Shown here piece after piece: positions 8,977-17,788 of a DNA stretch of 64,000 bases. Numbering within the stretch: position 1 is the stretch's first letter; each line of letters opens with the position of its first letter. This DNA comes from Rhodohalobacter sp. SW132 (lineage in GTDB: Bacteria; Bacteroidota; Rhodothermia; Balneolales; Balneolaceae): the NCBI RefSeq assembly GCF_003390325.1, contig NZ_QUOK01000002.1:310001-374000 (forward strand), in the 5' to 3' direction. A model generated the notes under the pieces. The model saw only the letters and a list, made by a program, of their open reading frames with translations, searched no databases and was not told the DNA's origin. The translations under genes were made by a program, and so were the position numbers.

Positions 8977-10980
8977 ATGACTACTGCTCCAAAACTTGAT
9001 ACTCTGTGTGTAAACACAATCCGAACACTTTCAATGGATGCTGTTCAGGCCGCTAATTCCGGACACCCCGGAATGCCAATGGGAATGGCCGATGTCGCCT
9101 ATGTATTGTGGACAAAATTTCTGAAGCATAATCCAAAAAACCCGAAATGGTTCGACCGCGACCGATTCGTCCTTTCCGCCGGACACGGTTCTATGCTGCT
9201 CTATTCGCTGCTTCATCTTACCGGTTATGAGGTATCATTAAAAGAGATCAAAAACTTCAGGCAGCTGGGCAGTATCACACCGGGGCACCCTGAGTATGGA
9301 ATGACACCCGGCGTAGAAACCACAACAGGACCACTCGGTCAGGGATTTGGTACCGGAGTGGGAATGGCGATGGCGGAACGGTTTATGGCAAAAACATTCA
9401 ACAAAGAGGATCATGAACTGATTGATCATTTCACCTACGCAATTGTGAGTGATGGTGATTTGATGGAAGGCATCTCACACGAAAGTGCATCCATGGCGGG
9501 CCATTTAAAACTGAACAAGCTGATTTACCTTTACGATTCCAATAAAATATCGATTGACGGCTCTACAGACCTGGCGTTTACTGATGACAGCAAGAAAAGA
9601 TTCGAAGCTTACGGCTGGGATGTTCAGCAGATTGATGGCCACAATCATGAAGAGATTGAACAGGCAATAAAAAAGGCGCAAAAAACAGATACTCCATCAC
9701 TGATTGAGTGTAAAACAACCATCGGTTTCGGAAGTCCAAATAAGGAAGGTACGGCTGGTTCTCATGGTTCACCTCTGGGAGACGATGAAATAAAACTCAC
9801 GAAAGAAAGACTTGGCTGGCCATACGATGAACCTTTTTTCATTCCCGATGAAGCAAAAAACCAGATGCGCAAGGCTGTTGACAACGGAAAAGAATGGGAA
9901 GAAGAATGGAAATCATCTCTAAAGGAGTATGAGAATAAGTATCCGGCTGATGGGGTATTGTTCAAGAAATTTGTTAGCCGTGATATGCCCGAAGATTGGT
10001 CGGAAGTGATCCCTGAGTTTGAAGCGGACCCCAAAGGTTTGGCTACACGCAATGCTTCAAAAAAAGTGCTGGATCAGATGTCTGATCATATTTTTAACCT
10101 CGTTGGCGGCTCAGCGGATCTGACCGGGAGCACCAAAACCGATATGGATAACAAAGGCATTTACAGTGCCGAAGACTACAGCGGCAGAAACCTGCATTAC
10201 GGTGTTCGGGAGCACGGCATGGCGGCCGCGCTGAACGGCCTTGCATTGCACGGCGGGATTATTCCTTTTGGAGCCACATTCCTGGTTTTTTCTGATTACA
10301 ATAAACCATCAATCAGAATTGCGGCGCTCTCTCACATTCCATCGATCTTTGTATTTACTCACGATAGCATCGGACTGGGTGAAGATGGCCCGACTCACCA
10401 GCCAATTGAACATCTGGCGGCACTTCGCGCAACACCGAACGTGGCGGTATTCCGGCCGGCAGATGCAAATGAAACTTCATATAGCTGGAAAGCCGCTATT
10501 GAAAATACCGATGGACCTTCTGTCCTGGTACTAACCCGTCAAAATCTTCCAACAGTTGACAGAAATACGTACGGTAAGGCTTCAGGAACTGAAAAAGGCG
10601 CATATATTTTAAAAGAGGCTTCATCAGGAACTCCTGATCTTATTCTGATGGCCTCCGGTTCAGAAGTAGAAATCATCGTAAAGGCGGCTGAACAGCTTGA
10701 AGAAAAAGGCGTGGCAACACGTGTGGTAAGTATGCCGTGCTGGGAGCTTTTTGATAAGCAGGATGATGCCTACAAAAGCGAAGTCTTTCCTGCTGATGTA
10801 AAAGCACGGATATCAATCGAAGCGGCATCACCGATGGGCTGGCTCAAATATACCGGAAGCGAAGGTATCGTGATAGGGATTGACCGTTTCGGCGAGTCTG
10901 CCCCATACGAAGAAGTTTACGAGGAGCTTGGCCTGACGGCTGAGAAAGTGGTAGAAAACGGATTATCACTCACAAAATAG
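8977..10980 (+). CDS. tkt: Transketolase
   Basis: 667 residues, the full length of bacterial transketolase. It transfers two-carbon ketol units between sugar phosphates in the pentose phosphate pathway using thiamine diphosphate. The N-terminal domain shows '[20 protein letters not shown]' and the cofactor motif starting '[15 protein letters not shown]'. The pyrimidine domain shows '[17 protein letters not shown]' with the catalytic Glu region, then '[19 protein letters not shown]'. The C-terminal domain ends in '[20 protein letters not shown]'. It is monocistronic and converges with the phosphatase gene, whose stop lies 3 bp away. Confidence 0.97.
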   Translation: MTTAPKLDTLCVNTIRTLSMDAVQAANSGHPGMPMGMADVAYVLWTKFLKHNPKNPKWFDRDRFVLSAGHGSMLLYSLLHLTGYEVSLKEIKNFRQLGSITPGHPEYGMTPGVETTTGPLGQGFGTGVGMAMAERFMAKTFNKEDHELIDHFTYAIVSDGDLMEGISHESASMAGHLKLNKLIYLYDSNKISIDGSTDLAFTDDSKKRFEAYGWDVQQIDGHNHEEIEQAIKKAQKTDTPSLIECKTTIGFGSPNKEGTAGSHGSPLGDDEIKLTKERLGWPYDEPFFIPDEAKNQMRKAVDNGKEWEEEWKSSLKEYENKYPADGVLFKKFVSRDMPEDWSEVIPEFEADPKGLATRNASKKVLDQMSDHIFNLVGGSADLTGSTKTDMDNKGIYSAEDYSGRNLHYGVREHGMAAALNGLALHGGIIPFGATFLVFSDYNKPSIRIAALSHIPSIFVFTHDSIGLGEDGPTHQPIEHLAALRATPNVAVFRPADANETSYSWKAAIENTDGPSVLVLTRQNLPTVDRNTYGKASGTEKGAYILKEASSGTPDLILMASGSEVEIIVKAAEQLEEKGVATRVVSMPCWELFDKQDDAYKSEVFPADVKARISIEAASPMGWLKYTGSEGIVIGIDRFGESAPYEEVYEELGLTAEKVVENGLSLTK

Positions 10981-10983
10981 AAT

Positions 10984-12165
10984 CTACTTCTGATTCATTA
11001 CCGCCGCAGTTGCCGGATTCCGGTGAACTGCGGTGAATGTGATATCATCCAGATTCTTTTCATTTCCAATAAACGACTCTAAAGAGGATTGTACCTTTTT
11101 AGAGATCGTTTTGGAATGAAGAGATCCATAAATCGACATGATCCCATCTATACGTTCAAATCCGTACTCTTCTCCTTTTTCATTTCGCGCTTCTGAAAGT
11201 CCATCCGTGTAAAAAAGAATACTGTCCTGCGCTTCAAAGCGAAATTTCTTTTCAATCAGGTTATTTTTCAAAATTTTGGTAGATGTCATTCCCAACGCAA
11301 GCCCTTCGGTTCTGAGATCGAATGTCGTTTCATGTTTGTGGCTGTAAAGCACCGGTGGATTGTGGCCTGCCCGGGCAAATGTAAAGGAGTTGTCATCATT
11401 CGGGAAAAATGCGGCACATCCTGTAACAAAAGTTTTATCTGTTTTATTGGATTTTATGTAGTCGTTCAGTTCAAGCAGCAACTCTTTTGGTGATGGGTGA
11501 TATTTGTTAATCAGAAGGTGTACGAGGGCCTGTATCCGAACCATATAAAGCGCAGCGCTCATTCCTTTACCAGACACATCGGCAATTAAAACATAGGTAC
11601 CGGTTGGTGTTTTGACCACATCCACATAATCACCGCCCACTTCTCGTGCTGTAGCGGCAAATGAGTACACTTCAAGATCGTTGTTGGTAATGCCGGAAGG
11701 AGGGAGCAGACTCAACTGAATATCCCGGGCAAAATTAAGCTCTTGCTGCACATCAGACTTTTCGAGAAGTTCAATCAGAAGTATTGCAAGAACAGCAATA
11801 AAGGAGACCGGCATCAGCAGCGGTTTCAATCCGCTAAAAAAAGTGTAAACGCCAATCACTTCAAAAAGTGAGATGAGAAAATAGAGTAGAAAACCTACGA
11901 GAGCTACACCAAAAATAAGGCGGCGCACGGGGTTTAGCCGTTTGGTAAGCGCAGAAAGCAGTGTGAGTACTTTCTGCATGAACGGAATTTCTTCCGGCTT
12001 CACGGATGGATTATTTTCTTTTAAAGCATCATCATACAACTTTTTCAGGCGCTCAGAATCAGACTGAAACTCCTTACCGAGTTGATGAGAGTTCATCCCG
12101 CTAACATATTCCTTGTAGAAGGTTTTGGTATCGTATACCGATTTGGCTTCGTTTTTAAGTCCCAT
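10984..12165 (-). CDS. Membrane-anchored PP2C-type serine phosphatase (RsbU/SpoIIE family)
   Basis: 393 residues. About 80 charged residues precede two membrane helices (about 83-105 and 113-132). The PP2C/SpoIIE catalytic domain then starts at 'FARDIQLSLLPP' and contains the metal-binding segments 'GGDYVDV' and 'IADVSGKGMSAALYM', plus 'FTFARAGHNPP' and 'ILFYTDGLSEARN'. Such proteins usually dephosphorylate an anti-anti-sigma factor in a partner-switching pathway. No RsbW, RsbV or STAS protein is encoded nearby. It is the last gene of the leftward paa-associated run, and its link to that pathway is unclear. Confidence 0.88.
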   Translation of the reverse strand: MGLKNEAKSVYDTKTFYKEYVSGMNSHQLGKEFQSDSERLKKLYDDALKENNPSVKPEEIPFMQKVLTLLSALTKRLNPVRRLIFGVALVGFLLYFLISLFEVIGVYTFFSGLKPLLMPVSFIAVLAILLIELLEKSDVQQELNFARDIQLSLLPPSGITNNDLEVYSFAATAREVGGDYVDVVKTPTGTYVLIADVSGKGMSAALYMVRIQALVHLLINKYHPSPKELLLELNDYIKSNKTDKTFVTGCAAFFPNDDNSFTFARAGHNPPVLYSHKHETTFDLRTEGLALGMTSTKILKNNLIEKKFRFEAQDSILFYTDGLSEARNEKGEEYGFERIDGIMSIYGSLHSKTISKKVQSSLESFIGNEKNLDDITFTAVHRNPATAAVMNQK

Positions 12166-12255
12166 AGTTTTTATGATGAAACATTTTGATATATGAAAGC
12201 TTACGCATTGCCGGGGGAAAAGTTTTGTTTTTCATCATATCAGCAAAACCAGAAA

Positions 12256-12705
12256 TTATTCACTGATTTTAATTATCTCACCGGTACGATATACGGTGCC
12301 TTTCATAAGTGCAATTAATTCCTCGTTCGAGTTTTTTACGTTCACTTCAAAAACTCCCGTTTTGTGTGTGATATGAATGACATCAGAGATTACGATAATT
12401 TTATCACCATTCGTGCTTTTCTTCAGGAAAGAAATAGAGTTGTCAATTGCCAATGAAACACGGCCGTATGTTGCAGCGGAGAAGGCGAGTGCAGTATCGG
12501 CCAGAGAGAAGATGATTCCGCCGTGAGTAACGCTAAAACCGTTCAGCATCGATTCGGTTACGGTGCAGCTGATCCTGCAATAGCCTGTTCTGGCCTCTTC
12601 CACTTCAACTCCCATCCAGAGACTGAACGGATCGTCTTTGAGCAGATAATGAACAATTTTCAGTGGATCTGGAACATCGTTCTCACTCATAGAATGACTC
12701 ACCAT
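12256..12705 (-). CDS. paaI: Hotdog-fold acyl-CoA thioesterase PaaI
   Basis: 149 residues of the PaaI/YdiI hotdog thioesterase family. The signature 'NGFSVTHGGIIFSLADTALAF' carries the conserved His-Gly-Gly and the Asp used for catalysis. PaaI hydrolyses stalled hydroxyphenylacetyl-CoA products, returning CoA when the phenylacetate pathway backs up. Its start overlaps the end of the upstream dehydrogenase gene by 23 bp on the same strand, so translation is coupled. The neighbouring paa genes make the PaaI role much more likely than a general thioesterase role. Confidence 0.88.
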   Translation of the reverse strand: MVSHSMSENDVPDPLKIVHYLLKDDPFSLWMGVEVEEARTGYCRISCTVTESMLNGFSVTHGGIIFSLADTALAFSAATYGRVSLAIDNSISFLKKSTNGDKIIVISDVIHITHKTGVFEVNVKNSNEELIALMKGTVYRTGEIIKISE

Positions 12706-13858
12706 TTCTGACTTTCCGTTTGAGCAGCGGATTCGGCCGATACCGGTCTTCGCGATATTCCACCTGCAGGGCGCTCATCCAGTCGAGCACAGTTGAGAGC
12801 CCAATTTCATCCGCCCACTGGAATAAACCTTTTGGATAATTTACGCCGTTTGTCATCGCCAGATCCACATCTTCCATCGTGGCAACATTCATAAAAACGG
12901 CATCACACGCCTCATTGATCAGCATAGCAAGAATGCGGTACAGGATTTTTTCACCCAGCTCACGGTTTTTCACTGGATCAGGATTCCTGGCATTTTCACC
13001 ATATTTATAAAACCCGATACCTGATTTTCTTCCAAGCCTGCCCGCTTCAACCAGCCGTTTTTGAGCAAAAGAGGGCTTGAACCGGGGATCGTAATAAAAC
13101 TCCCTGAAAACGGTTTCGGTTACTTTATAATTGATATCATTTCCGATCAGGTCCATCAGTTCAAAGGGACCCATTTTGAAACCTCCAATCTCTTTCATCG
13201 CCCAATCGATTGTGGCCGCATCGGCGATTCCCTCTTCGTAGATGCGCAACGCTTCCCCATAAAATGGGCGCGCAACACGATTTACGATAAATCCGGGTGT
13301 ATCTGAAGCAAGGACAGTGGTTTTTTCCCAGCTGTCAATCAAATTTCGTGCAGTTGTTAGTACGGTTTCACCTGTAGAAATTCCGGGAATAATTTCTACA
13401 AGCTTCATCAGGGGGGCCGGGTTAAAAAAGTGGATTCCCAGTAAGCGCTCTGGTCGATCCAGGCTTGAGGAGATGGAGGCTATGGAAAGGGAGGAGGTAT
13501 TAGTTGCTAAAACACATTTTTTCGATACAATTGCTTCCAGGCGAGAAAACTGATCCTGTTTGATCTGCAAATCTTCAACAATCGCTTCAAACACGATACC
13601 GCATGAACTGAAGTCGTTCAGGTGATCCACGAAATGAATCCGTTTGAGGATTCCGTTTACTTCATCCTGTGTCATTCTCTCTTTTTCAACCTGACGATTC
13701 AGGATTTTGATCAAACCCTCTTCCGATTTTTTTAACTGTTCGGGAAAAGCATCATAAAGGTAAACATCATGACCGTTTGTGGAAGCGATCTGGGCAATTC
13801 CGCTTCCCATTGTCCCTGCTCCAACAACTCCGACTGTGGTGTTTTTATCTAAACTCAT
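12683..13858 (-). CDS. paaH: 3-hydroxyacyl-CoA dehydrogenase, PaaH type
   Basis: 391 residues. The NAD-binding fold opens with 'VGVVGAGTMGSGIAQIAS'. The family signature is 'LLGIHFFNPAPLMKLVEII', followed by a 3HCDH C-terminal domain ('DTPGFIVNRVARPFYGEALR'). A second shorter C-terminal repeat includes 'RILAMLINEACDAVFMNVAT'. In phenylacetate catabolism this enzyme oxidises 3-hydroxyadipyl-CoA to 3-oxoadipyl-CoA. The protein is shorter than the roughly 500-residue PaaH of Proteobacteria but keeps both C-terminal units. It lies between paaG and paaI in the cluster. A second, shorter dehydrogenase at 44.1 kb is the likely general-purpose paralogue. Confidence 0.85.
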   Translation of the reverse strand: MSLDKNTTVGVVGAGTMGSGIAQIASTNGHDVYLYDAFPEQLKKSEEGLIKILNRQVEKERMTQDEVNGILKRIHFVDHLNDFSSCGIVFEAIVEDLQIKQDQFSRLEAIVSKKCVLATNTSSLSIASISSSLDRPERLLGIHFFNPAPLMKLVEIIPGISTGETVLTTARNLIDSWEKTTVLASDTPGFIVNRVARPFYGEALRIYEEGIADAATIDWAMKEIGGFKMGPFELMDLIGNDINYKVTETVFREFYYDPRFKPSFAQKRLVEAGRLGRKSGIGFYKYGENARNPDPVKNRELGEKILYRILAMLINEACDAVFMNVATMEDVDLAMTNGVNYPKGLFQWADEIGLSTVLDWMSALQVEYREDRYRPNPLLKRKVRNGESFYE

Positions 13859-14069
13859 ATTCTGGCTTTATTTAAAATTTGTGAGCTTTGGAAAACTAAC
13901 TTTGGAATACTATTGATGCTGAATTCAGCTATAAGTTTCAATTATATGGAGATCCCGATAGTAGTGCAGGATGATTTTAAAGCATTGGTTTTTCAAAGTT
14001 CACTATTAACGTGCTGAAAATAAGCAATCGGCAGGCAAAACCAAGGTATTGAAACTCTTATAAAAAAAT

Positions 14070-14086
14070 GATATCATAATGATATC
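14070..14086. promoter_or_regulatory. Palindromic operator of the toxin-antitoxin pair
   Basis: A perfect 17-bp dyad GATATCAT-a-ATGATATC sits 24 bp before the antitoxin start. This fits the autoregulatory operator bound by VapB/FitA-type ribbon-helix-helix antitoxins. Confidence 0.6.
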
Positions 14087-14110
14087 TTAAAATAATAAAA
14101 GTGTGCAACT

Positions 14111-14347
14111 ATGGCTGATGTACTTATTAGAAATATCGACAAGGAAACTTTAAAACGGTTAAAAGAAAGAGCGAAAAACAATAACAGGTCGCTGCAAGAA
14201 GAATTGAAAGACTTGGTAGATAGTTATGCGAAGCCTGATATTGATGAAACCAGGAACAGAGTAAACGAAATACTTACAAAATATAAAGCATCCGGAACAT
14301 CATTTCCAGACAGCGGTGAAGAGCTTTCCGGAGACAGAAGCCGATGA
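14111..14347 (+). CDS. vapB: FitA/VapB-type ribbon-helix-helix antitoxin
   Basis: 78 residues. The N-terminal 45 residues ('ADVLIRNIDKETLKRLKERA', then 'NNRSLQEELKDLV') are the Arc/MetJ-like ribbon-helix-helix domain of FitA-type antitoxins. The C-terminal 30 residues form the toxin-binding tail. It would bind the upstream palindrome and neutralise the downstream PIN nuclease. It overlaps the toxin start by 4 bp (ATGA). The pair is rightward inside the leftward paa cluster, which points to insertion of a cassette. Confidence 0.88.
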   Translation: MADVLIRNIDKETLKRLKERAKNNNRSLQEELKDLVDSYAKPDIDETRNRVNEILTKYKASGTSFPDSGEELSGDRSR

Positions 14348-14754
14348 GTATACCGGTCATTGATGCCTGCGTTGCTATTAAATGGTTTTTACCGGAAAAG
14401 GATTATCAGAAGGCTGGTGAAATTCTTTCAAGCCACAACCGGCTATTTGCACCTGATCTGTTTCAGGTAGAAATGGACTCGATTATAACCAAAAAAGTAC
14501 GTCAGAAGTTAATTGAAACAGAAGATGCTTATCGTATCTATGATGAAATACGCAAAATCCCGATTCAGATTATTCCCTATTCTCTGATTGGAAAACTGGC
14601 GTTTGATCTATCAGCTGCGCTTCCCATAACTCAGTATGATGCGTGTTACCTGGCCTCTGCCATTGAGTACGATGAAAAAGTAATCAGTGCCGACATGCGA
14701 TTCGTAAGAGGGATGAAGGGAACACCATTTGAGCACTATGTGGATGCACTTTGA
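14344..14754 (+). CDS. vapC: VapC-type PIN-domain ribonuclease toxin
   Basis: 136 residues of the PIN family. The expected acidic residues are visible: Asp in 'VIDACVAIKWF' (residue 7), Glu in 'FQVEMDSI' (about 46), Asp in 'TQYDACYLASA' (about 101) and Asp in 'VISADMRFV' (about 119). VapC toxins cleave tRNA or rRNA when the antitoxin is degraded. All active-site acids are present, so the toxin looks intact. It forms an operon with the overlapping antitoxin. Confidence 0.9.
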   Translation: MSIPVIDACVAIKWFLPEKDYQKAGEILSSHNRLFAPDLFQVEMDSIITKKVRQKLIETEDAYRIYDEIRKIPIQIIPYSLIGKLAFDLSAALPITQYDACYLASAIEYDEKVISADMRFVRGMKGTPFEHYVDAL

Positions 14755-14934
14755 ATGATGGCATGTAAATGAATAGAACAACTGCTGATACAGGAACTTT
14801 TCAGTTTGTTTTGAGACAGCTTATCTAAGTGCAATCTATCTAACATAATGGGCTTTACAACATGAACCACTTCAACTGGAATTATCCATACCGCTATTCC
14901 AGGAACCCGAGACTGAATTTATTGGGGTAATCTT

Positions 14935-15717
14935 CTATTCACCTGTATAATTGGGCTTTCTCTTCTCTAAAAATGCTGAAACTCCCTCTTTATAATCAGA
15001 CGATTTACCGGCTTCCGACTGAAGTTTTGCCTCCAGGTCCAATTGCTGTGATAAGCTGTTTTCAAAGGTTTGATTGATCGCTTTTTTATAGAGGCCAAAT
15101 CCTTTTGTAGGCATGGAGGCCAGTTTACCGGCAATTTGATGTGCTTCTTTCTCAAGTTGTGCATGGGTTACGGCTTTGTAGATCAACCCGATATTCACCG
15201 CCTGGTCAGCGGTCATTTTCTCATCAAGCAGGTACATTGCGTTGGTTCTTGCAAATCCCGCAATTCTCGGCAGAAAAAATGTTCCGCCGCTGTCAGGTAT
15301 CAACCCGATTTTACTGAACGCCTGCACGAACATTGCTTCGTGAGATGCAATCACGATATCGCAGGCAAAGGCGATATTGGCTCCGGCCCCTGCAGCCGTT
15401 CCCTGAACGGCACAGATCACCGGTTTTTCCAGGTTTCGAATGGCACGGATAATTGGATTGTACGTAGTTTGAACCGTATCAGATAGTTCATATTTACTAT
15501 CTTTGGCGCGTTCCACCACTTCGGGAAGATCCTGACCGGCACAAAACGCTTTTCCTTTCGCATTGATCAGCACACACCGGATCTCTTTTGATGACGCTTC
15601 CTTTAGCCCTGATTGTAATTCAAGCGCCATCGGTTCGGTGAAACTGTTGTACTTCTCTGGTCGGTTAAGTGTTAGTGTAAGGATATTACCGGATCGGGAG
15701 GAGATAATAAAAGCCAT
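14935..15717 (-). CDS. paaG: Enoyl-CoA hydratase/isomerase PaaG
   Basis: 260 residues of the crotonase fold. The oxyanion-hole segments are 'KAFCAGQDLPEVVERA' and 'VQGTAAGAGANIAFACD', and the active-site Asp is in 'IGLIPDSGGTFFLPR'. This Asp with no hydratase Glu at the preceding position is typical of PaaG. PaaG isomerises 1,2-epoxyphenylacetyl-CoA to the oxepin. The C-terminal helices end in 'EGVSAFLEKRKPNYTGE', usual for PaaG. It is followed on the same strand, after the vapBC insertion, by paaH. Confidence 0.9.
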   Translation of the reverse strand: MAFIISSRSGNILTLTLNRPEKYNSFTEPMALELQSGLKEASSKEIRCVLINAKGKAFCAGQDLPEVVERAKDSKYELSDTVQTTYNPIIRAIRNLEKPVICAVQGTAAGAGANIAFACDIVIASHEAMFVQAFSKIGLIPDSGGTFFLPRIAGFARTNAMYLLDEKMTADQAVNIGLIYKAVTHAQLEKEAHQIAGKLASMPTKGFGLYKKAINQTFENSLSQQLDLEAKLQSEAGKSSDYKEGVSAFLEKRKPNYTGE

Positions 15718-15811
15718 TCTATATGATGCGTATCATTAATGATTTGAACTAAAAATCGATTCTATACAAAAACAGGAGTGGACTGAAAAGAAGGATTATT
15801 TTCATGCCGGT

Positions 15812-16321
15812 TCAGATACATTTAAAGTGTTCGAACGGCTGACTACATCCATCGCAAAAATATAGAGATTTACAGGCGGTGGATCCAAATTCACTCTGCA
15901 ATTCTGTATCCATCGAATCGCAGTAAGGGCATGGTATAATTTTCTGGGAATTTTTCAATCCGGTGAGAAAGTCGTCGTCCCCGGTGGTTCTATCTGGTGG
16001 GGCGATACCGTACTCTTTAAGCTTTTTTTTGGCGTGATCGGTCATCCAGTCGGTTGTCCATGGTTCTTTAAAGTCAGTAATCACTTTAAATTCTTCAATT
16101 CCTTTTTCACGAAGTTTTTTACGGATCTCCATTTCGATCGCATTCATCGCCGGGCAACCGGAATAGGTGGGGGTGATTTTCACGATCACTTCACTATTCT
16201 CAAGCAAAATATTTCGAACAATTCCCATCTCAACCACATTAAGCACAGGAATTTCCGGGTCAATGACTTCTTCGAGCCATGTCCAGAGCTTCTCTTTTGA
16301 CAGGGTTTTTGTTTCGTTCAT
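15812..16321 (-). CDS. paaD: Phenylacetyl-CoA epoxidase maturation subunit PaaD
   Basis: 169 residues. The N-terminal MIP18/SufT-like domain shows 'WLEEVIDPEIPVLNVVEMGI' and 'ITPTYSGCPAMNAIE'. The C-terminal zinc- or cluster-binding tail has Cys pairs in 'IPCPYCDSMD' and 'LYFCDGCSQPFEHF'. PaaD is needed to assemble the iron centres of the phenylacetyl-CoA epoxidase and its reductase. It should sit directly after paaC on the leftward strand, but a rightward four-helix-bundle gene separates them here. Confidence 0.94.
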   Translation of the reverse strand: MNETKTLSKEKLWTWLEEVIDPEIPVLNVVEMGIVRNILLENSEVIVKITPTYSGCPAMNAIEMEIRKKLREKGIEEFKVITDFKEPWTTDWMTDHAKKKLKEYGIAPPDRTTGDDDFLTGLKNSQKIIPCPYCDSMDTELQSEFGSTACKSLYFCDGCSQPFEHFKCI

Positions 16322-16350
16322 GGTACTGAAATTGGAAATTTGGTATCAGG

Positions 16351-16366
16351 TATTAAGTATCAGGTA
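16351..16366 (+). repeat. Left inverted repeat flanking the four-helix-bundle gene
   Basis: The 16-mer TATTAAGTATCAGGTA matches the reverse complement of 16876-16891 at 15 of 16 positions. Together the two copies bracket the S23-type gene, with GGTAGT also shared just inside each copy. Confidence 0.65.
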
Positions 16367-16465
16367 ATGGGTAGTGAGATAATTTTATTTTCAAAAAATG
16401 TAAGGAGTTGTGATTTATTGGATCATATGTAAAACAGTTTTTTTTTAAAATAATGGAGAATAAAT

Positions 16466-16816
16466 ATGCATAACTATAAAGAATTGTCGGTTTGGAATAA
16501 ATCTGTTTCACTTGCAACAGATATTTACGCAAGTACTAAAACGTTTCCAGGAATTGAAAAATTTGGAATTACTTCCCAGATAAGACGTAGCACAGTATCG
16601 ATCAGTTCGAATATTGCCGAAGGTGCTGGTCGTTTTGGAAAAAAAGAGTTCCGACATTTTTTAAATATCGCTTATGGTTCGTCATTTGAATTGGAAACTC
16701 AACTCATCATTTCAAAAAACCTTGATTATCTGTCAGAATTACAATTTAATCAGCTAACAGAAGATTTAATCACAATTCAAAAAATGCTTTACAAACTGAT
16801 AAAAAGTCTCAATTAA
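16466..16816 (+). CDS. Four-helix-bundle protein of the S23 / 23S rRNA intervening-sequence family
   Basis: 116 residues. The start 'NYKELSVWNKSVSLATDIYA', the middle 'ISSQ/TSQIRRSTVSISSNIAEG' type core (here 'TSQIRRSTVSISSNIAEGAG') and 'FLNIAYGSSFELETQL' are diagnostic of this small family. Members were first seen inside spirochaete 23S rRNA intervening sequences. They also occur as free-standing genes in many Bacteroidota. The fold is a four-helix bundle that forms pentamers; the function is not settled. Here it is rightward, between leftward paaC and paaD, and flanked by short inverted repeats. This suggests a mobile cassette. Confidence 0.9.
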   Translation: MHNYKELSVWNKSVSLATDIYASTKTFPGIEKFGITSQIRRSTVSISSNIAEGAGRFGKKEFRHFLNIAYGSSFELETQLIISKNLDYLSELQFNQLTEDLITIQKMLYKLIKSLN

Positions 16817-16875
16817 AAATCATGGGTGTTGAGTATTCAAGCGAATCAAATATCTACTTGCTGCCAACTACCTGA

Positions 16876-16891
16876 TACCTGATACTCAATA
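16876..16891 (-). repeat. Right inverted repeat flanking the four-helix-bundle gene
   Basis: TACCTGATACTCAATA is the inverted partner of 16351-16366 with one mismatch. Just inside it, 16823-16835 carries a further related piece (GGTGTTGAGTATT). Confidence 0.65.
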
Positions 16892-16910
16892 CCCTGGCAT
16901 ACCTACAAAA

Positions 16911-17699
16911 TTATTTCCATTCCGCATCCGGGTAGGACCTGCGAAGAAACTGCATTTGGGCCAGAAGGGGGCCGAGGTGTTCTGTGTGACGTCCCCGCCG
17001 TGCACCCGTGAACATGTATTGTTCGTAATCAGGTACACTCAATGTCGCTTCTTCCAGCACGGAGTTAACCAAATTTCTCCAATCATCTTGAAATTCAGTA
17101 ACGTTCACATAGAAATTATGTTTGATCGCTTCCCGGTCGGCATCATCCAGTTCAAACATCTCGCCTGTATACATCCAGATCTCATCAAATGCTTCCTGGA
17201 TTCTGCGATGACTCTCATCTGTACCATCACCCAGACGTAAAACCCACTCGCGGCTATGGCGAAGATGATATTTTATCTCCTTAAAATGTTTCTGTATCAT
17301 CCCGTTAAACTGTTCATCTTCAACGTTATCCTGTAATTCCTTGTAGAGGAAATAACTAAATGAGCTAAAGAGAAACTGCCGTGCAATGGTAAATGCAAAA
17401 TCACCTCTGGGTAACTCAACCATGGCGATATTTTTAAAATCGATATCATCCCTAAAGTACGCGTAATGATCTTCATCCGGTTTGTCTTCAAGTTCTGCAG
17501 CGTAAGAATAAAGGGATGATGCGTGACCAATCATATCAAGAGCCACATTAGCCAGCGCCAGGTCCTCTTCAAGTTCAGGTCCGTGGCCGGCCCATTCCGA
17601 CAGTCGGTGGCCGTGTATCAGGCGGTCATCTGCAAGGCGCAGTAAAACTTCAACCAGTGATTCCTCTTTTGTTTGCGGTATGGTGTCGAAAGTGCTCAT
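16911..17699 (-). CDS. paaC: Phenylacetyl-CoA epoxidase structural subunit PaaC
   Basis: 262 residues of the ferritin-like PaaC family. Typical segments are 'LADDRLIHGHRLSEWAGHGP', 'LANVALDMIGHASSLYSYAA' and 'HSREWVLRLGDGTDESHRR'. PaaC is the non-catalytic partner of the di-iron subunit PaaA in the multicomponent monooxygenase that epoxidises the ring of phenylacetyl-CoA. paaB lies 89 bp upstream on the same strand. The catalytic partner PaaA is not encoded anywhere in this window. Confidence 0.94.
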   Translation of the reverse strand: MSTFDTIPQTKEESLVEVLLRLADDRLIHGHRLSEWAGHGPELEEDLALANVALDMIGHASSLYSYAAELEDKPDEDHYAYFRDDIDFKNIAMVELPRGDFAFTIARQFLFSSFSYFLYKELQDNVEDEQFNGMIQKHFKEIKYHLRHSREWVLRLGDGTDESHRRIQEAFDEIWMYTGEMFELDDADREAIKHNFYVNVTEFQDDWRNLVNSVLEEATLSVPDYEQYMFTGARRGRHTEHLGPLLAQMQFLRRSYPDAEWK

Positions 17700-17725
17700 T
17701 TTGGGAGTATTGAGTCGTGAGTATG

Positions 17726-17778
17726 GAGTAGTGAGTATATGAGTTATGAGTGCCTAAAATACCCTATACTCACTACTC
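17726..17778. repeat. Inverted repeat between paaB and paaC
   Basis: Perfect 13-bp arms GAGTAGTGAGTAT (17726-17738) and ATACTCACTACTC (17766-17778) enclose a 27-bp loop. The neighbouring bases repeat GTATTGAGT and GTGAGTAT motifs like those beside the S23-type gene. There is no T-run, so this is not a usual terminator. Confidence 0.7.
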
Positions 17779-17788
17779 AAATCTATTA

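Noticed and set aside
14070-14754. A complete defence island around vapBC
   Set aside because: Only the toxin-antitoxin pair and its operator are present. The flanking genes are phenylacetate catabolism.
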